Source of the DNA: Meandrina meandrites
Lineage: Eukaryota; Cnidaria; Anthozoa; Scleractinia; Meandrinidae
DNA: 64,000 nucleotides
Reading direction: 5' to 3'
NCBI GenBank assembly: GCA_963693305.1
Contig: OY855908.1
Coordinates: 1,618,001-1,682,000, forward strand
The notes under the pieces are model-generated. The model searched no databases. It worked only from the letters and a program-made list of their open reading frames with translations, and was not told the DNA's origin. The position numbers and the translations under genes were made by a program. Below, one piece after another: positions 12,274-24,599 of the stretch (the first letter of the stretch is position 1; each line of letters opens with the position of its first letter).

Positions 12274-15200
12274 ATGAAGGATTACCGTCTCCTCGTGGTT
12301 CTGCTGGTTACAACGACCTTGATATACACGAGACAAGGTAAACTGATCAGTAAGAATGTAGAATAACATTGTTAAAGTATATCACGGTGGGCACAGGTAA
12401 GATTTACCGGTATATGCAATGAACAAGTGATATGAAAGGACTAGTGGCTCAAGGGCTTTTCTATAATACCCTTTGCAACAGACCGGTGTGTAACAAATGC
12501 AGACTGCAGACCAGCAGTCTTCTTAGTATATATGGTGGTGTTACCATTACAGTTATTGAGAGCTAATCATAAACAGGCTAACCACAGGCTTCCCAAGCTG
12601 AAAAGTCATCTTTTTGATGTGTTTTTGAGAGCCCTTCAGTGGCCGACTCTACATACGTGGTGTATGCGACAGCTTGTGTATATAGAGAAATGTATGGGAA
12701 AATCATGGATTCTCTAAAATCGGGTAAATAGCTATCTATTTTGAAATAAAGTTTACCTATCTAAATGGCGTCGGAATGGCTTCAAATTCGGCACAAGACA
12801 CAAGTAAGTGACACATTTGAGGTAGGTAAACTTTATTTCAAAATAGATAGCTATTTACCCGATTTTAGAGAATCCGTGATTTTCCCATACATTTCTCTAT
12901 ATACACAAGCTGTCGCATACACCACGTATGTAGAGTCGGCCGCTGAAGGGCTCTCAAAAACACATCAAAAAGACGACTTTTCAGCTTGGGAAGCCTGTGG
13001 GCTAACCAGAGTGCTATTCATGTTAACTGGAATGCTATTCTGGCAAATCAGAGTGCTATTCAGGCTAACCAGAGCACTCTTCAGGATAACCGGAACATTG
13101 TTTAGGCTAACCAGAGTACGATATATTTCAGGCTAACTGGATAGCTATTCAGGCTAACCAGAGTACTTTTCAGCCTAACCAGAGCGCTATTCATGTTAAC
13201 CAGACTGCTATTTAGGCTAACCGGAAGGCTTTTCGGATGTGCATTTGTTGCACATTGGTTATTTATTGTGTGATACAGACAATGTCTGGTAGGATGCAAA
13301 GAACATTCTGTTTATCAGCCTGTGGCTGCTCGATTCCCCTGTTGGACTAGTAGGCATTTGAGCCTTTTTGTTGGCAGATGAAGTAAGGCCACTGACAAAG
13401 ATCTTTGGGCTAGCACACGATGGCACTAACTTGCCCGAACATGGACAACATGGAAAATCTATTTTGTTTGCATCCTGGTCTGGGATTTCATAGGGAACAA
13501 TACACCTGCATGGGTCTAGGTAGGCTCGATTACCAGCTGCTGTTCAGGGAATAATCCCACGCTCCTCCCCGAAAAGACGGCTGGACGCGTGGATTGACCA
13601 TTGTTGATTTCCACCAATCAGAAGGTCGCCTGCTCGAATCTGTGCAGGCAGAATAAATTATTTTCTAGAGCAGATTTCAATATGACGAATACGAGAGTTT
13701 AGTTTGACATGGCATGCGTTCGTGTTTTGGAGCACTTTAAAGCTGGAAGATTTACAACAAGAAAGCATTAGTGGATCTGGAAAATAGTGAAAATGACTTT
13801 GTAATTTAACCTACAGTCGGAATCAGTGGTTCTGACTTATTGACATCGTGAAAGAGACGGCAACATTCAAGTCCATTGCTGTTGTCAGCTGTTGTAACCA
13901 CAACTGGCTTCACATCTCTTTAAAACAAACTCTATAGCTATTACATGGTAAAGTTACAGCAGTCTCTGGTGAAGCCGGACAAAGATAATATTTCATCTGT
14001 GATAAGATACAACACATCTTGCAAGAGTTGTAACAGTTTATAAATTAGACAGCCGAGCTTAGCTGTTTAAATGCAAGTAGTCATCATCTTTACGAAAAAT
14101 TTCAGATCTTGTCCGTTCAGAGGGGATGTTTCTCTCCTGAAGATATGCTTTAAAAATCAAGTGACTTCCCTTCAAAGGTTTGCTATCTGAAAATGCGCGA
14201 TGTTCAAACCTTGCGGCTATTTTCATGCATAAAAGCCATTGTTGTGTGATGTCAATCGTCCAATAATTTTTCTATTATTAGACGACTGACGTCAATTGTC
14301 CAATAATTATGCCAATCGTCCAATAATAAAAACATCTTCCAAATTTGGTTGGTGCTAGCTGGTTAGCTGGAATTAGTCGGGGATTGAAAGCCAATCAGAA
14401 ATGGAGAATTCATTTGAATGAATTCATGAATGAACAAATGGACAGACGGACGGTTTATTGTTCAGTCTCAAATCCATGTGTGAAGATGTCCATAATAATG
14501 CAGATATCTCATTTGTTTTGACCAGGTATTCAGTGCTTTCAAGAATCACAGGGATGTATAAAATAATAGGCAGAAGGCAGGGTACACTTTTCCTGATTTT
14601 CTGGCTGAAAGATCCTATTTAGTTAACTCTTTCTCTTTAATAATGTGACCCACATTTTCTGCCTGTGATCAACAAAATTTTTCCAGTTTGAAATCTTGGC
14701 TACCTTCCCGCCTGTCAGTGAAAATTGTCGACTACCTTGCCCTACTTTGCTCAGAAAAGTCGCAAAATTCTTCTTTCCTTTCCTAGACAGATTCCCTGCC
14801 AGATGAAATTTGACAAGTGACTTGTAAGGCCCAAAAAGAAGCAACAGGACATAGAATGAAACTGTGACAAATAACATACTTTCTTGCCAAACTCTGACAG
14901 TGATGTCAAGTGACGTACATGTACATGTAAAATACAATAAAACACTGAAATGGGACATTTCAAATTCAGACAAGTGACACAGCCTCCCCCCTGACAAAGC
15001 CTCACTCAAACCAACTGCCCACTTCAAATTTTATTGAATCACCCTGAGAATTAAGTGCCACCATTTTTGAGCTACCGTGAACGGCTTAATTTTTTCGTTT
15101 TGTTGCGTGTAAACCATTTATTAAGTTTGTCTAGAAAAACTGTCACGTTTTACAAGTAAACTGATTAGCGTAAGTCCGGCAAAAAAAAAATAAAAAAATA

Positions 15201-18200
15201 AGCCACCGAAGATCGCTGTCGTAGCATTTGCCAGAAATGTAAAGTTGCCTTTTGTTGTCAACATTCATCGCAGAAATATAAAAAGACGTTGCAAAAGTTT
15301 TCAAAACCCGTTTTTCATGTACAGAAACACACTGGCGGAGCTGTCAAAACTTGACATGTTTACGCTCCAGTTGTTAATTGGTTCAGTTGAAAATGCGATA
15401 GTTTTTCTAGACAAATTTGAATGTTTTACATGTGAAAAAATGAGGAAAAAAACATGCTGTTCAGTAGCTCGAAAATGGTAGTATTTGTACTTTTGATATA
15501 TTCACAGCTCATAGCTACACATGATTGTAAGAAACCCAGTTACAGACTTGGCTTATTTTATTCTTTTTTTTTCAGTTTCTTGCCAGGTAGGTGCTGGTTT
15601 GCTGTGTGATTCTTACCACACGGATGAAGGAATTTTGAATGGAACTGAAACTTGCAAAAATGTTGATGATTCCTGTTTTGTTCTGTGGAGAGAAGAGACA
15701 AATGAACGAAATGTAACTTTTCAGACAGTTATTAAGAAAGGGTGCTTTAAAGTCTCAGCTGAAAAACCGTCTAAACGTTGTCAAGATGACTGCATTCAAA
15801 ATCCAAATTATGATGCCTTCAAAAGTGAAAATGTTTCTGGCTTCTGTTGTTGCAAGACAGACATGTGTAACAAGAACTTTACTCCAGTATACTACACTGA
15901 ATATGAATCTACTATTGCTCCGTCCACTACTACAGGAGGTAAGTTTAATAATCAAATTATGATCTTGCTCAAAGTTGCCTTACATGTAAATTAATCTTTG
16001 AAATCATTATATTAAATAGTTATTTAAGATTTAAAGAAAAATGGCCAGACATATCGTCAGCCTACAGTTGGGATTTTGCGGGCAAATTTCAATATTATTT
16101 GAAGTAGTTAGCTGCCCTTGTGCAGCACCTGTTAGAGAGCAATATAAGAATTCAATTTAACAAAGGTTCTGGAATTTAGAAGTGGTTATTTTCATTACAG
16201 AGCCCACCAAGCAAGCATCAGACAAGACAGTCACAGTTGTGATTGCTTGTGTTATTTTCGCCGTTCTGGCTGTAATAATGACGGTATTTGTCATCTACAT
16301 GTACAAATTTAAATGCTACACTGCCAAGTATACTGCTACCGGAGCTGAGGAAAAAGATCAACTTGCAGACCTGCCACTGGATCTTAGTGGGCTGCACTTT
16401 GAGAAGATGGTAGGGAGAGGTACTTATGGTTCGGTTTGGAGATGCTACCTTAAAGGCGAGGTTGTTGCTGTCAAAGTATTTTCTCCAAAAGACAGGGGAA
16501 CATGGGAAACTGAGCGGGATGTATACGAAAGACACATTTCACACCCAAGTATTTTGAAGGTGAGATGTTGATATAATTAGTTAGAATGATGCATGTTTTT
16601 TTCCTGGGGTCAGACAATGGCATGTTTAAGTTGGGATAGAAAGGAATAACAGGATCTTCATTAATTTTTTTTGTGCATAATTATGCCCAACACCACCACC
16701 ACCACTACCATCAATAATAGCTTGTTGATTTAGTTACAAAACAATCAATACATGTAGTAATGCAGAAATACTGGTAACTACTAAAAGTTAATTGTGGCCA
16801 GGGGAAGGTCCTGGGGTGCCCATGACTCCCCCCCCCCCCCCCCGGCCCCCCCACCCTTTGTGAGATACTGTAATTTTTTTAAGTAAACAACGTACGAACC
16901 TTATACTTCAGGTGGTAAAAAAGCACGAATCCGAAGAGTCAACATGCCACAAATCTTTTCTAGTGCTAGGAAGTTACATAATCCATTTTTCAGGACCAAA
17001 CGTCTGCAGTGGACTATGTAATTACCCTGGGTGTGACACAATGTGATGCCCCCTTCCCCCCCCCCCCCCTTTTGAAAAATCCTTGAGACGACCCTCCCTA
17101 TAATGAACTTATTAATGCCATGTTCATTATTTATCATTTCACTGCACTGTTTTATTCTTGCAGTTCTATTTTGCAACACAAAGAGAGAGTAGTTATGGAC
17201 CAGAATATCTGCTGGTGACTGAATACCACAGTGAAGGCTCACTGGTGCAGTTTCTCAAGAGTAATACTGTTTCATGGCAGGAAATGTGTACTCTAAGTCA
17301 TTCACTGGCAGCAGGGCTGGCTTACTTACATAATGATGGTAAGTTAAAGGCTACATTTCTATGTTATTGATTAGCTAATTATTATGCTCTTTAATTTGCA
17401 ACTAACTATGGGTCACCTTGTACCACATGAAAATACTGCTCAATAGCTTTCATTTGCATTCTGTATTTCTTTCATCAGATGATAATGAGGGAAAACCTTG
17501 CTTTGTTCACCGTGATTTGAGCAGTAAGAATGTTCTGGTCAGCCCAAACATTACTTGTGTACTGTCAGACTTTGGCTTTGCTATGAAAATGCCGGAAATT
17601 GGATCAACGAAATCAACCGATGACATCATCACTGAGGTAGATTGGATAAACAATAATGTCCTTACATAAAGTTGTTTTTTTTTCACGAACAATTAGTTTA
17701 TTTTGTTGGTTTTTTACAACTGTTTGGAGAATGTTTCATTTTTCTTGTTGTTGAATAATAATTGCCTTACCTGCAGCTCTCAAAAGGTCATCATTAAATA
17801 CATGTGAGCATTTTAACCAGAGTCAATGTTTACAATACAATGGGGTAAAATTCAATACTGTTTTTTCAAGCACTTCAATAATGCAAATTATCTGCTTTAG
17901 TGAGCCAGATCCAAAATGGTAAAAAATCTGAAAATAACATTAATTTTTTTTGTTATTTTATGTACCCTTGTAGTAATGTGTGGGAGGCACGGTGGCCTAA
18001 TGGTTAGTGCGCTGGACTCCGGATCGGGCGGTCCGGGTTCGAGCCCTGGCTGGGGCACTGCGTTGTGTTCTTGGGCAAGATACTTTACTCTCATAGTGCC
18101 TCTCTCCACCCAGGTGTATAAATGGGTACCGGCGAATTTACTGCTGGGGGTAACCCTGCGATGGACTAGCATCCCGTCCAGGGGGGAGTAGCAATACTCC

Positions 18201-20098
18201 TAGTCGCTTCATGCTACGGAAACCGGGATAAGCTCCGGCCTGGTGGGCCACTAGGCTCATATGCAGACTTGTAGTAATGTCAAAATGTTTCGATGTTTCT
18301 TCTCAATTAATGGAAGAAATGACATCAACTGCTGGTCATATTTCAAATTATGTGAAGCATACCATATTAATATACATCTCAGCGATCTTTGATTTGAAAT
18401 CAAGAGAAGGTTTCATTAATAAAGGGTTTTTTACCTTGTTGTTTTTTCAATAAAGGCTTCTACGTGATTAGCTGAGTTTTCTTATAGGTTGGAACCTTAC
18501 GTTACATGGCGCCTGAAGTCCTTGATGGTGCTGTGAATTTACGAGAGTGCGAGGCATCACTTAAAGAAATTGATGTTTATGCCATGTCTGTGGTGCTCTG
18601 GGAAATAGCAATGAGGTGTTCTGATATCTATGGACGTAAGTCTGCAACTGACATTGATAGTGCTGTTAATGCCATTTCTTGCGGCGGGGGTTACTTGTCA
18701 CTGGAAGAATTTTTTTTTCTAAAATGTTGAGGTTGATATTTGACAGTGATTTTGCATCTGAAATACTGATGGTACATCAACTCCAGTAAAATGGTGGATT
18801 GTACACTAAAACTCTAAACATAACATGAAACACAGCAAGCTCTAAAGTCAAGAATAGAATGTCAAAATTCATGTAGCTTTCTGCATCTAGACATAATGCT
18901 TTTTGGGAGGGTGTGCATGTATTTTTGAAACTTGACAACACTGGAGAAATCAAAAAGTAATTTAAGCCATTCTCTACAACTTGAAGGCCTTACTTTATCT
19001 ACCAACCAAAACGTTCTGAATCAAAAATGTTATTTGCCTATTATTGGGGCAATTGATGGATAAAATCCATCTTCGTGCCTGGTCACGCCAGTAGGCACAT
19101 AACGCCAACACGCTTTCTGTTCCATGCCATGCTTTGGCTTCTTCTCTCTTTCTCAACCATCTTTGGTGTCCCTTTCGCTCTTCGACCTTCTGCTTTCCAT
19201 CTTTTTGTCCATGAGCCCACCAAAATACATTGCTACTGGGCAGAACCATTCTTTGCATGCATTATAAGTAATGACACTCCAAATATGAGCTAATTCTCCA
19301 AGTACAGGATTGCAATAAATGTTCTTGTTTCCTCATTGTGTAGCTGTAACTTACAGTAACTTGTCGGCACTGTTATTTTCCTTCTTTTCCATCAGGAGAA
19401 CCCGTTCCAGATTACAAACCACCATTTGAGGCTGAACTGGGAACATCAATCACCAATGATGACATGCAAGACTTTGTCGCTCGACAGAAGAGGAGACCAG
19501 GCTTTCCAGACGTGTGGAAACATAACCATCCTGTAAGTGGTTCACAATGTTTCCTTGAAATTGGAACAGGAATGTGAGAAATTGTAGCTACTGCTACAGC
19601 AGAATCCTGCCTTACGACTGCATGGATGTCGTTAATTACAACTGCTAAGTCAGCCTTGTTATTTAAAGGACACCTCCCTCCCCCCCCCCCCCCCCCCCTC
19701 CTTCCTTAATGGCCAGGTCTGGCTTTTGCAGAATTGTACAGCTATCATTTTAAGCTCTAACCTGTACTAACCATTAGTAATTTTTTTTGTGCTTTCCCAA
19801 GGGACTCAGAATGTTAAAAGAGACCATAGAGGATTGTTGGGACCAGGACGGAGATGCACGTCTCTCTGCACTTTGTGTCAAGGAACGATTCTCCGAGCTC
19901 TTAAAGGACTACCCTGAAGGCCTAGCCACCATTCCAACAGTTAACCCTGTGCAGACAATTCTCCAAAATTATCCTATGTCTCACTCGCAAAGTTTGTCAG
20001 GTGTTTGTAGCCCTGTGTCAAGTGCGCCACCTATCATTCAAACAAATCCCTGGACTGAGAGGTCGTCTAGTCAAGGCCTTACCATGACTACTGTGTAA
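12274..20098 (+). CDS. BMPR2-like: Type II TGF-beta/BMP receptor Ser/Thr kinase (BMPR2-like), complete
   Basis: Coding exons are 12274-12337, 15576-15938, 16201-16559, 17164-17338, 17479-17636, 18488-18635, 19396-19532 and 19802-20098. All phases join, giving 566 residues. Order: hydrophobic signal peptide (about 1-20); Cys-rich ectodomain ending in the family CC-x5-CN signature (CCCKTDMCN); membrane segment about 153-176; kinase with glycine loop GRGTYGSV (214-221), Lys234, HRDLSSKN (Asp333), DFG (351-353) and [12 protein letters not shown]. The AVNLRECE and [11 protein letters not shown] stretches resemble BMPR2; GSLVQFLKS and SWQEMC resemble activin type II receptors. The protein stops soon after the kinase, lacking the roughly 500-residue tail of vertebrate BMPR2. 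It should bind BMP-family ligands and phosphorylate type I receptors. The kinase residues are intact. Confidence 0.93.
12576..13007. repeat. Foldback inverted repeat, about 185-base arms
   Basis: The left arm 12576-12760 is nearly the exact reverse complement of the right arm 12822-13007, with a loop of about 61 bases. Both outer ends finish in the GGCTAACC motif that starts the adjacent minisatellite at 13001-13232. It lies in receptor intron 1. A transcript could form a very stable hairpin. The high arm identity suggests recent origin or gene conversion. Confidence 0.85.
13001..13232. repeat. GGCTAACC minisatellite
   Basis: About ten imperfect copies of a unit near 22-25 bases, AGGCTAACCAGAGTGCTATTC, follow directly on from the right arm of the foldback repeat. 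The same unit on the opposite strand (GGTTAGCCTAAATAGCACT) recurs at about 61634-61880. Confidence 0.8.
17980..18267 (+). mobile_element. tRNA-derived SINE, full length, with 13-base target duplication
   Basis: The head contains pol III promoter-like boxes: A box near TGGCCTAATGGTTAGTGCGC and B box GGTTCGAGCCC. A tRNA-unrelated body follows. The direct repeat CTTGTAGTAATGT lies at 17967-17979 and 18268-18280, which marks retrotransposition. It lies in receptor intron 5. Related copies are at 30131, 31460, 36744, 37838 and 47251, with degraded ones near 58733 and 63300. Confidence 0.9.
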
Positions 20099-21436
20099 AG
20101 GTCATCAGAGGTTGGATAAAACACTGACTTGTCAGAATTTATTCATGATTGGACTGGAGATTGTTAGCCAATCCTGCAACAACCCAATACATTAGTAGGC
20201 GCTGCTTAATGTTGCCTACTTTGTGTCTCTCTCTCCTTCCAAGTTTGGGCTTGTGGAGGATGGTTATTCTAGTATATTCACAGGGATGTGAGGTTATTGC
20301 ACTATTTTATTCATTCTTGTGGATACCCACACCTAACCTAAAAGCTAAATTATGGGCTATTATTTGTCAGCCCAATTTGTTAGCCATGATAAATTGGGAA
20401 GTGAATTGGCATTGTGCAACACCACAAATTATTATATTTCTTTAAAAAAAGAGAACATTTTGGAAAACAAATTGTTATGTATTAGATAAGTTAGGTTGTT
20501 GTTTGCATCAATTCTTTTTACAGGTTGCATTTTTGCTCATAAAATTGGGATCTCATGCAAAAATCTGTGAAGCAGTCACATATTTTTTTCCAAATTACCT
20601 GACTTGTCCAATTGAATTGGAGTCACTTATGCACCAGGTGGCCATTCACACTTGCCAAAGTTCTTGCTTCCTGATTTATCGTAGCTGACAAATTGCCCCT
20701 ACACCTGACAAATCCTAAAGCTCATGTTTACAAAAATGTGCTTCAATGTGAAGTATACAAATATTCTAAAAGCATTTGTCAGTTCAAAACTGAAGTAGCA
20801 GCATTTTTTTTTATTTGTGTGTGCCAGGATATAATTAAACCTGAGAACCTTTGTTGATAGATTGAAAATATAATTTTCACATTGTCATTTTACAAGATGA
20901 AAACAAATCACATTTTACCAGTATCGACAACAGAGTTACAAGTTCATTGTAACTGAGTCAGGCTAAGTTGTAAAATTTGTGGAATACCGAAGTAAAAACT
21001 GCTGAGTGCATGTAGATACCAAGAAATAACCAGTCCTAAACTTTAAAAACAGCATCAGCTAGAAAGATGTGTAAATATTTATTATTTCATAATTTTGTAG
21101 CAAAAATAGCTTGAAATATCTAGAGGGAGTTGTTTTGTTTAAAATGAATAATTTTGACTGAACTACACTGTACGCTTGGGATCAAGAGTTACAATGCCTT
21201 GGAAAACATTATTTTTGCCATGTTTTGTTTTGTATAACTTTAATTAAAACCTCATTTATTTAATATATACACTTACTCAAAATGTGCATCAACATGCTTA
21301 AAAGTGCCCACCACTGATGTCAAGTTACATCAGTTTAGTAGCTAAACTGTACCTAAAGCCACAAATATTTACCACTTCTCTTTCAGGCATAAAAATTTAA
21401 CTGTGCAAGACAATGTCAATTTGAGATTACATGTAT

Positions 21437-21855
21437 ACAGCTATTTCGAGAAAGGTTGTCGGAAAAAAAAACATCAAAGTGCACGCGACAAGACCGAAAG
21501 GTGGTCTGGGTATTCACTGGAATTTTGCATATTGGCCTAGAGGAAATTTACAAGTTTGTATTTTTGCACGTGAAGGATTTGTTTTTCTTCTCAGGAGGCC
21601 TATATCTGTAGCTTTACTTTTACTGTCGCATGTCTCTGAGTGACGAAAAATTCTTCTAAACTTCAGAGGGTCTAAACGTACCTTGTTTCTACATGTCTGA
21701 AAAGAAAGAAAACCTGAAATTCGGGCTTATTTTGTTGTTATATCTCATTAGTATTCAACACGTGCAGTAGCTTAATACGTCTACCCATACTACCTTTAGG
21801 GATTGGCTTGTGGAGTTTTGTGCTTTTTTCCGACAACGTTTCTCGAAATAGCTGT
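21437..21855. mobile_element. MITE with ACAGCTATTTCGAGAAA inverted ends
   Basis: The left end ACAGCTATTTCGAGAAA plus GTTGTCGGAAAAA is mirrored by the right end, reading TTTTTTCCGACAACGTTTCT on the plus strand. It is about 419 bases long with no ORF. Its relatives are at 34459-34876 (more diverged) and 7783-7872 (fragment). Confidence 0.8.
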
Positions 21856-22422
21856 ACATGCAAGGTCAACCTTTACTTTATGGACAAATTTATTAAGTGA
21901 ATTAATTTCTTTATCGACTTGTTAGACAAATTCTTAGTAGCAAACATTCTGGTACTTCTCAAGGGGAAAGGGCAAATGACCCCCTCATTTTGTTCATAGT
22001 ATTTTCTTGATTAAATGCTGGGTCTTGAATTAATGCCAGGATTTCAAGGTGGAGTTGTGAATAACCCCCTTGAGCAAGCATTTATTTGAGGTATAGTTGT
22101 AATGGAATTATATGTCTCAAAAATAATGTTTAAAGCCACTTGCTTATAAACACTGAGCTCAAACAAACTGTAAGAGTCAACTAAACGCTGGGTCTGCCAA
22201 GCCATTATATAAAAGTTCTAAATAAAGGCCTGGGGTGTTTTAATTGAGAAAATATGGCATATAAATGCAAGACCCCTTACCCCTTGTGGCAAAAATTGTC
22301 CGTTTTCCCACATGTAAGCAAGAAATGTTGTATCATTCACTCTGCGCACCCCTTTTGGGCACATCTGGATTCAGCACTAGAAATGATGCCTTGCAACACA
22401 TGTAACTATCAATTATTCACTG

Positions 22423-22590
22423 CATTCTCTATTTTCCAATTGACCATAATACACCTTGTTTGCCCCCCAAATTTTGCATAAACTATTGTTTTGGGAATAT
22501 GTAGTCCTCCCAAGAGAATTGAAAACAATAGTTTATACAAAATTTTGGGGGCAAACAGTGTATTATGGGCAATTGGAAAAAAGAGAATAT
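22423..22590. repeat. Inverted repeat, about 65-base arms
   Basis: The left part (TTCTCTATTTTCCAATTG through AACTATTGTTTT) is matched in reverse complement by the right part, which ends CAATTGGAAAAAAGAGAA. A short unpaired centre lies near 22495-22520. It is probably a small MITE in the region between the receptor and CDK2. Confidence 0.7.
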
Positions 22591-24599
22591 AACTACAACT
22601 TATCTACTCTATGTACAAGCTCTTATTCTGTTTAGTGCATATACTTATTTACATAATTTACATGTACCTGAAAGTTAGGCTGAGAGAGAAAAATTCTGTT
22701 TGGTTCTGTAATATTATGCGGGGGATTTCTTTTCCTAATCAATCCCTAAAACACAATAAAAACTGTCAAAATGAGACTATTATAATAGAAGGCAAATGAA
22801 GCCAATGCTCTATGGTCACCTAGAATTTAAAGAGTTCTAAATTATCAGTTAAAGTTAAGAACCCAACCACATGGGACAGTTGAATAGATTAAAACGTCTC
22901 AATGGGATATTTTTAATGTAACAAGTGAACATAGAACACTGTTAACGTCAATAATTATTGTTATACAAGAAATAAAACAAATTTTTGTTTAGTAGTTTTG
23001 TGTTATGTATGTAATCAAAGGTTCTTATGTATCAGAAACCTGACCTCCATTTCCATGCTGTTGCAGTAGCAAGTTGACTGAGAAATTGTGTAGTTTTTTC
23101 AAGCAAAGCCTTTTTTTTGAACCCATCCTTTAAGATATTAGGTACCCAGTTCGTTTAAAATCCCTCCAGACTTTTTCAGCATCACAGCAAAACATGAGTG
23201 GTTATCCATTTCCTATTTTTATTGTATTTTGGCCAACTTTCCTAAAGCACACAGCAATCCATAAACAGTTTGCTAGAAAAACCTGCAGAAGGCATGGTGT
23301 TACAGCGTGTTGGACTTTCGATTTAAGTGCACCCCAGGGCCAGTGTTATCCTCTTGGGTGCCTCTCTTCACTTAGGAGGGCAAATGCGTACCAGGGTGTG
23401 GAAGGGGGTGACTTCCATGTTTGTCATCTGGTTTAGGGGTGTAAATTACAGCTTTTGGTTTCACTATTCTCAAGGTCAAAAGGGTTGCATGTGAAGAAAT
23501 TTAGTTTTCATGCCCAACTGATTAGGTATGAAAAATATGTATCTTTTAGGAGTCTAAAAAAAACAAAGCCACACCCAGACTGGTCTTCTTTAGGGGTTTA
23601 CTTCATATTTTCGGATTCAGTGGTTATACACTTCTATTAAAAACTGGCCATGGTATATTGCAATTCCTGAGTTTTTATTGGTTTACAGGCAATGGTATAT
23701 GAGTTCATATACCATTCACAAGTCAGTGGAAGGTGCATCAGAGGGAACAGCCGGAGAGCTCAAATATTGCAATTTTGGGGGGGTTTACTTGTTGGATAGG
23801 AGATAGTTAGCTATCTTCCATCTCATATCCAACACCCACTCATGGAATAATAATTTGTTAATTAGTCACTTTATGCTAAAGAAACTGATGTAAGCTGTAG
23901 AGGTGCAGGTCATTTTGGAATAATCTAGACACAACTTAGAAGAATGTACAACAATTTAATGTTATCTCAAGAGTATGTAAAATATTTTATTTCTGTTGTA
24001 TTTGTTACATTTTAATTTGGATTTTTTTCAGTGGTTTTCAAGACTAATTAAATTAAGTAATACAAAAGTTTTTTAATTGCTTTTTTGTAAGAATTGCATG
24101 TATCTACAATACAATGAAACACTCTGACAAGTACAGCTATTTACATTATATGTGATCAGGCTAGTTCTGAATCTCACAAAAATAGTAAATTGAGTCGGAT
24201 TAACTGTCCAAGTGGCATAAAAATCACTCAAGATTACTAAATGGGCTTTTCACCATCTTCTTTGCAATATTTTTTATCCAAATTGATCTTATAAAGAGGA
24301 ATGTATGTTGGAATTATATACATAATACAATTTTCAAAATGATCTTTTTGTCATATTTCGTTTCATTATGGATGACAGTCAGTCATACAATGCATGTTGT
24401 TGAATCACTGGAGTGAAAACTTGGCTCTTTCTTGACTATAGTTTTCCTGAGTGATAATAGCACCAAAGTGATATTATTTTAATGTGTTTTTAACACCATA
24501 TAATTATTATAGCCTGGGAAAACAGTACTTAATAGTTTGACAATTTTATAAAAATGACTGTTCTTGCAAGCTAGTATCTACACTCCACTGTAAAAGGGT

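Larger units (their letters stand above)
20099..24599. other. Convergent intergenic region between receptor and CDK2
   Basis: This is 3'-flanking DNA of two convergent genes. It holds a MITE (21437-21855), an inverted repeat (22423-22590), a short hairpin at 23693-23715 and a faint SINE-like stretch near 23290-23436. Untranslated ends of both genes must lie here. A TTTATT at 23986-23991, AATAAA on the minus strand, is one possible CDK2 signal. No further gene was recognised. Confidence 0.5.

Noticed and set aside
13001..13232. Regular direct repeats considered as a CRISPR array
   Set aside because: The units are contiguous and imperfect with no unique spacers, in an animal intron next to an inverted repeat.
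14623..15027. 134-residue minus-strand ORF in receptor intron 1
   Set aside because: No recognisable domain; it overlaps another frame of equal quality and has no promoter or splice support.
16827..16857. Long poly-C runs (also near 17047, 19680, 40410 and poly-G near 26920) as quadruplex or regulatory signals
   Set aside because: They are simple homopolymers in introns and spacers, prone to length error. Nothing ties them to function.
17980..18060. tRNA-like sequence with A and B boxes
   Set aside because: It is the head of a SINE with a body and target duplication, with no sign of a foldable functional tRNA.
17916..18191. Recurrent ORFs of the [11 protein letters not shown] type and their antisense, in many places
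   Set aside because: They coincide exactly with tRNA-derived SINE copies and arise because the SINE body has few stops. They are not genes.
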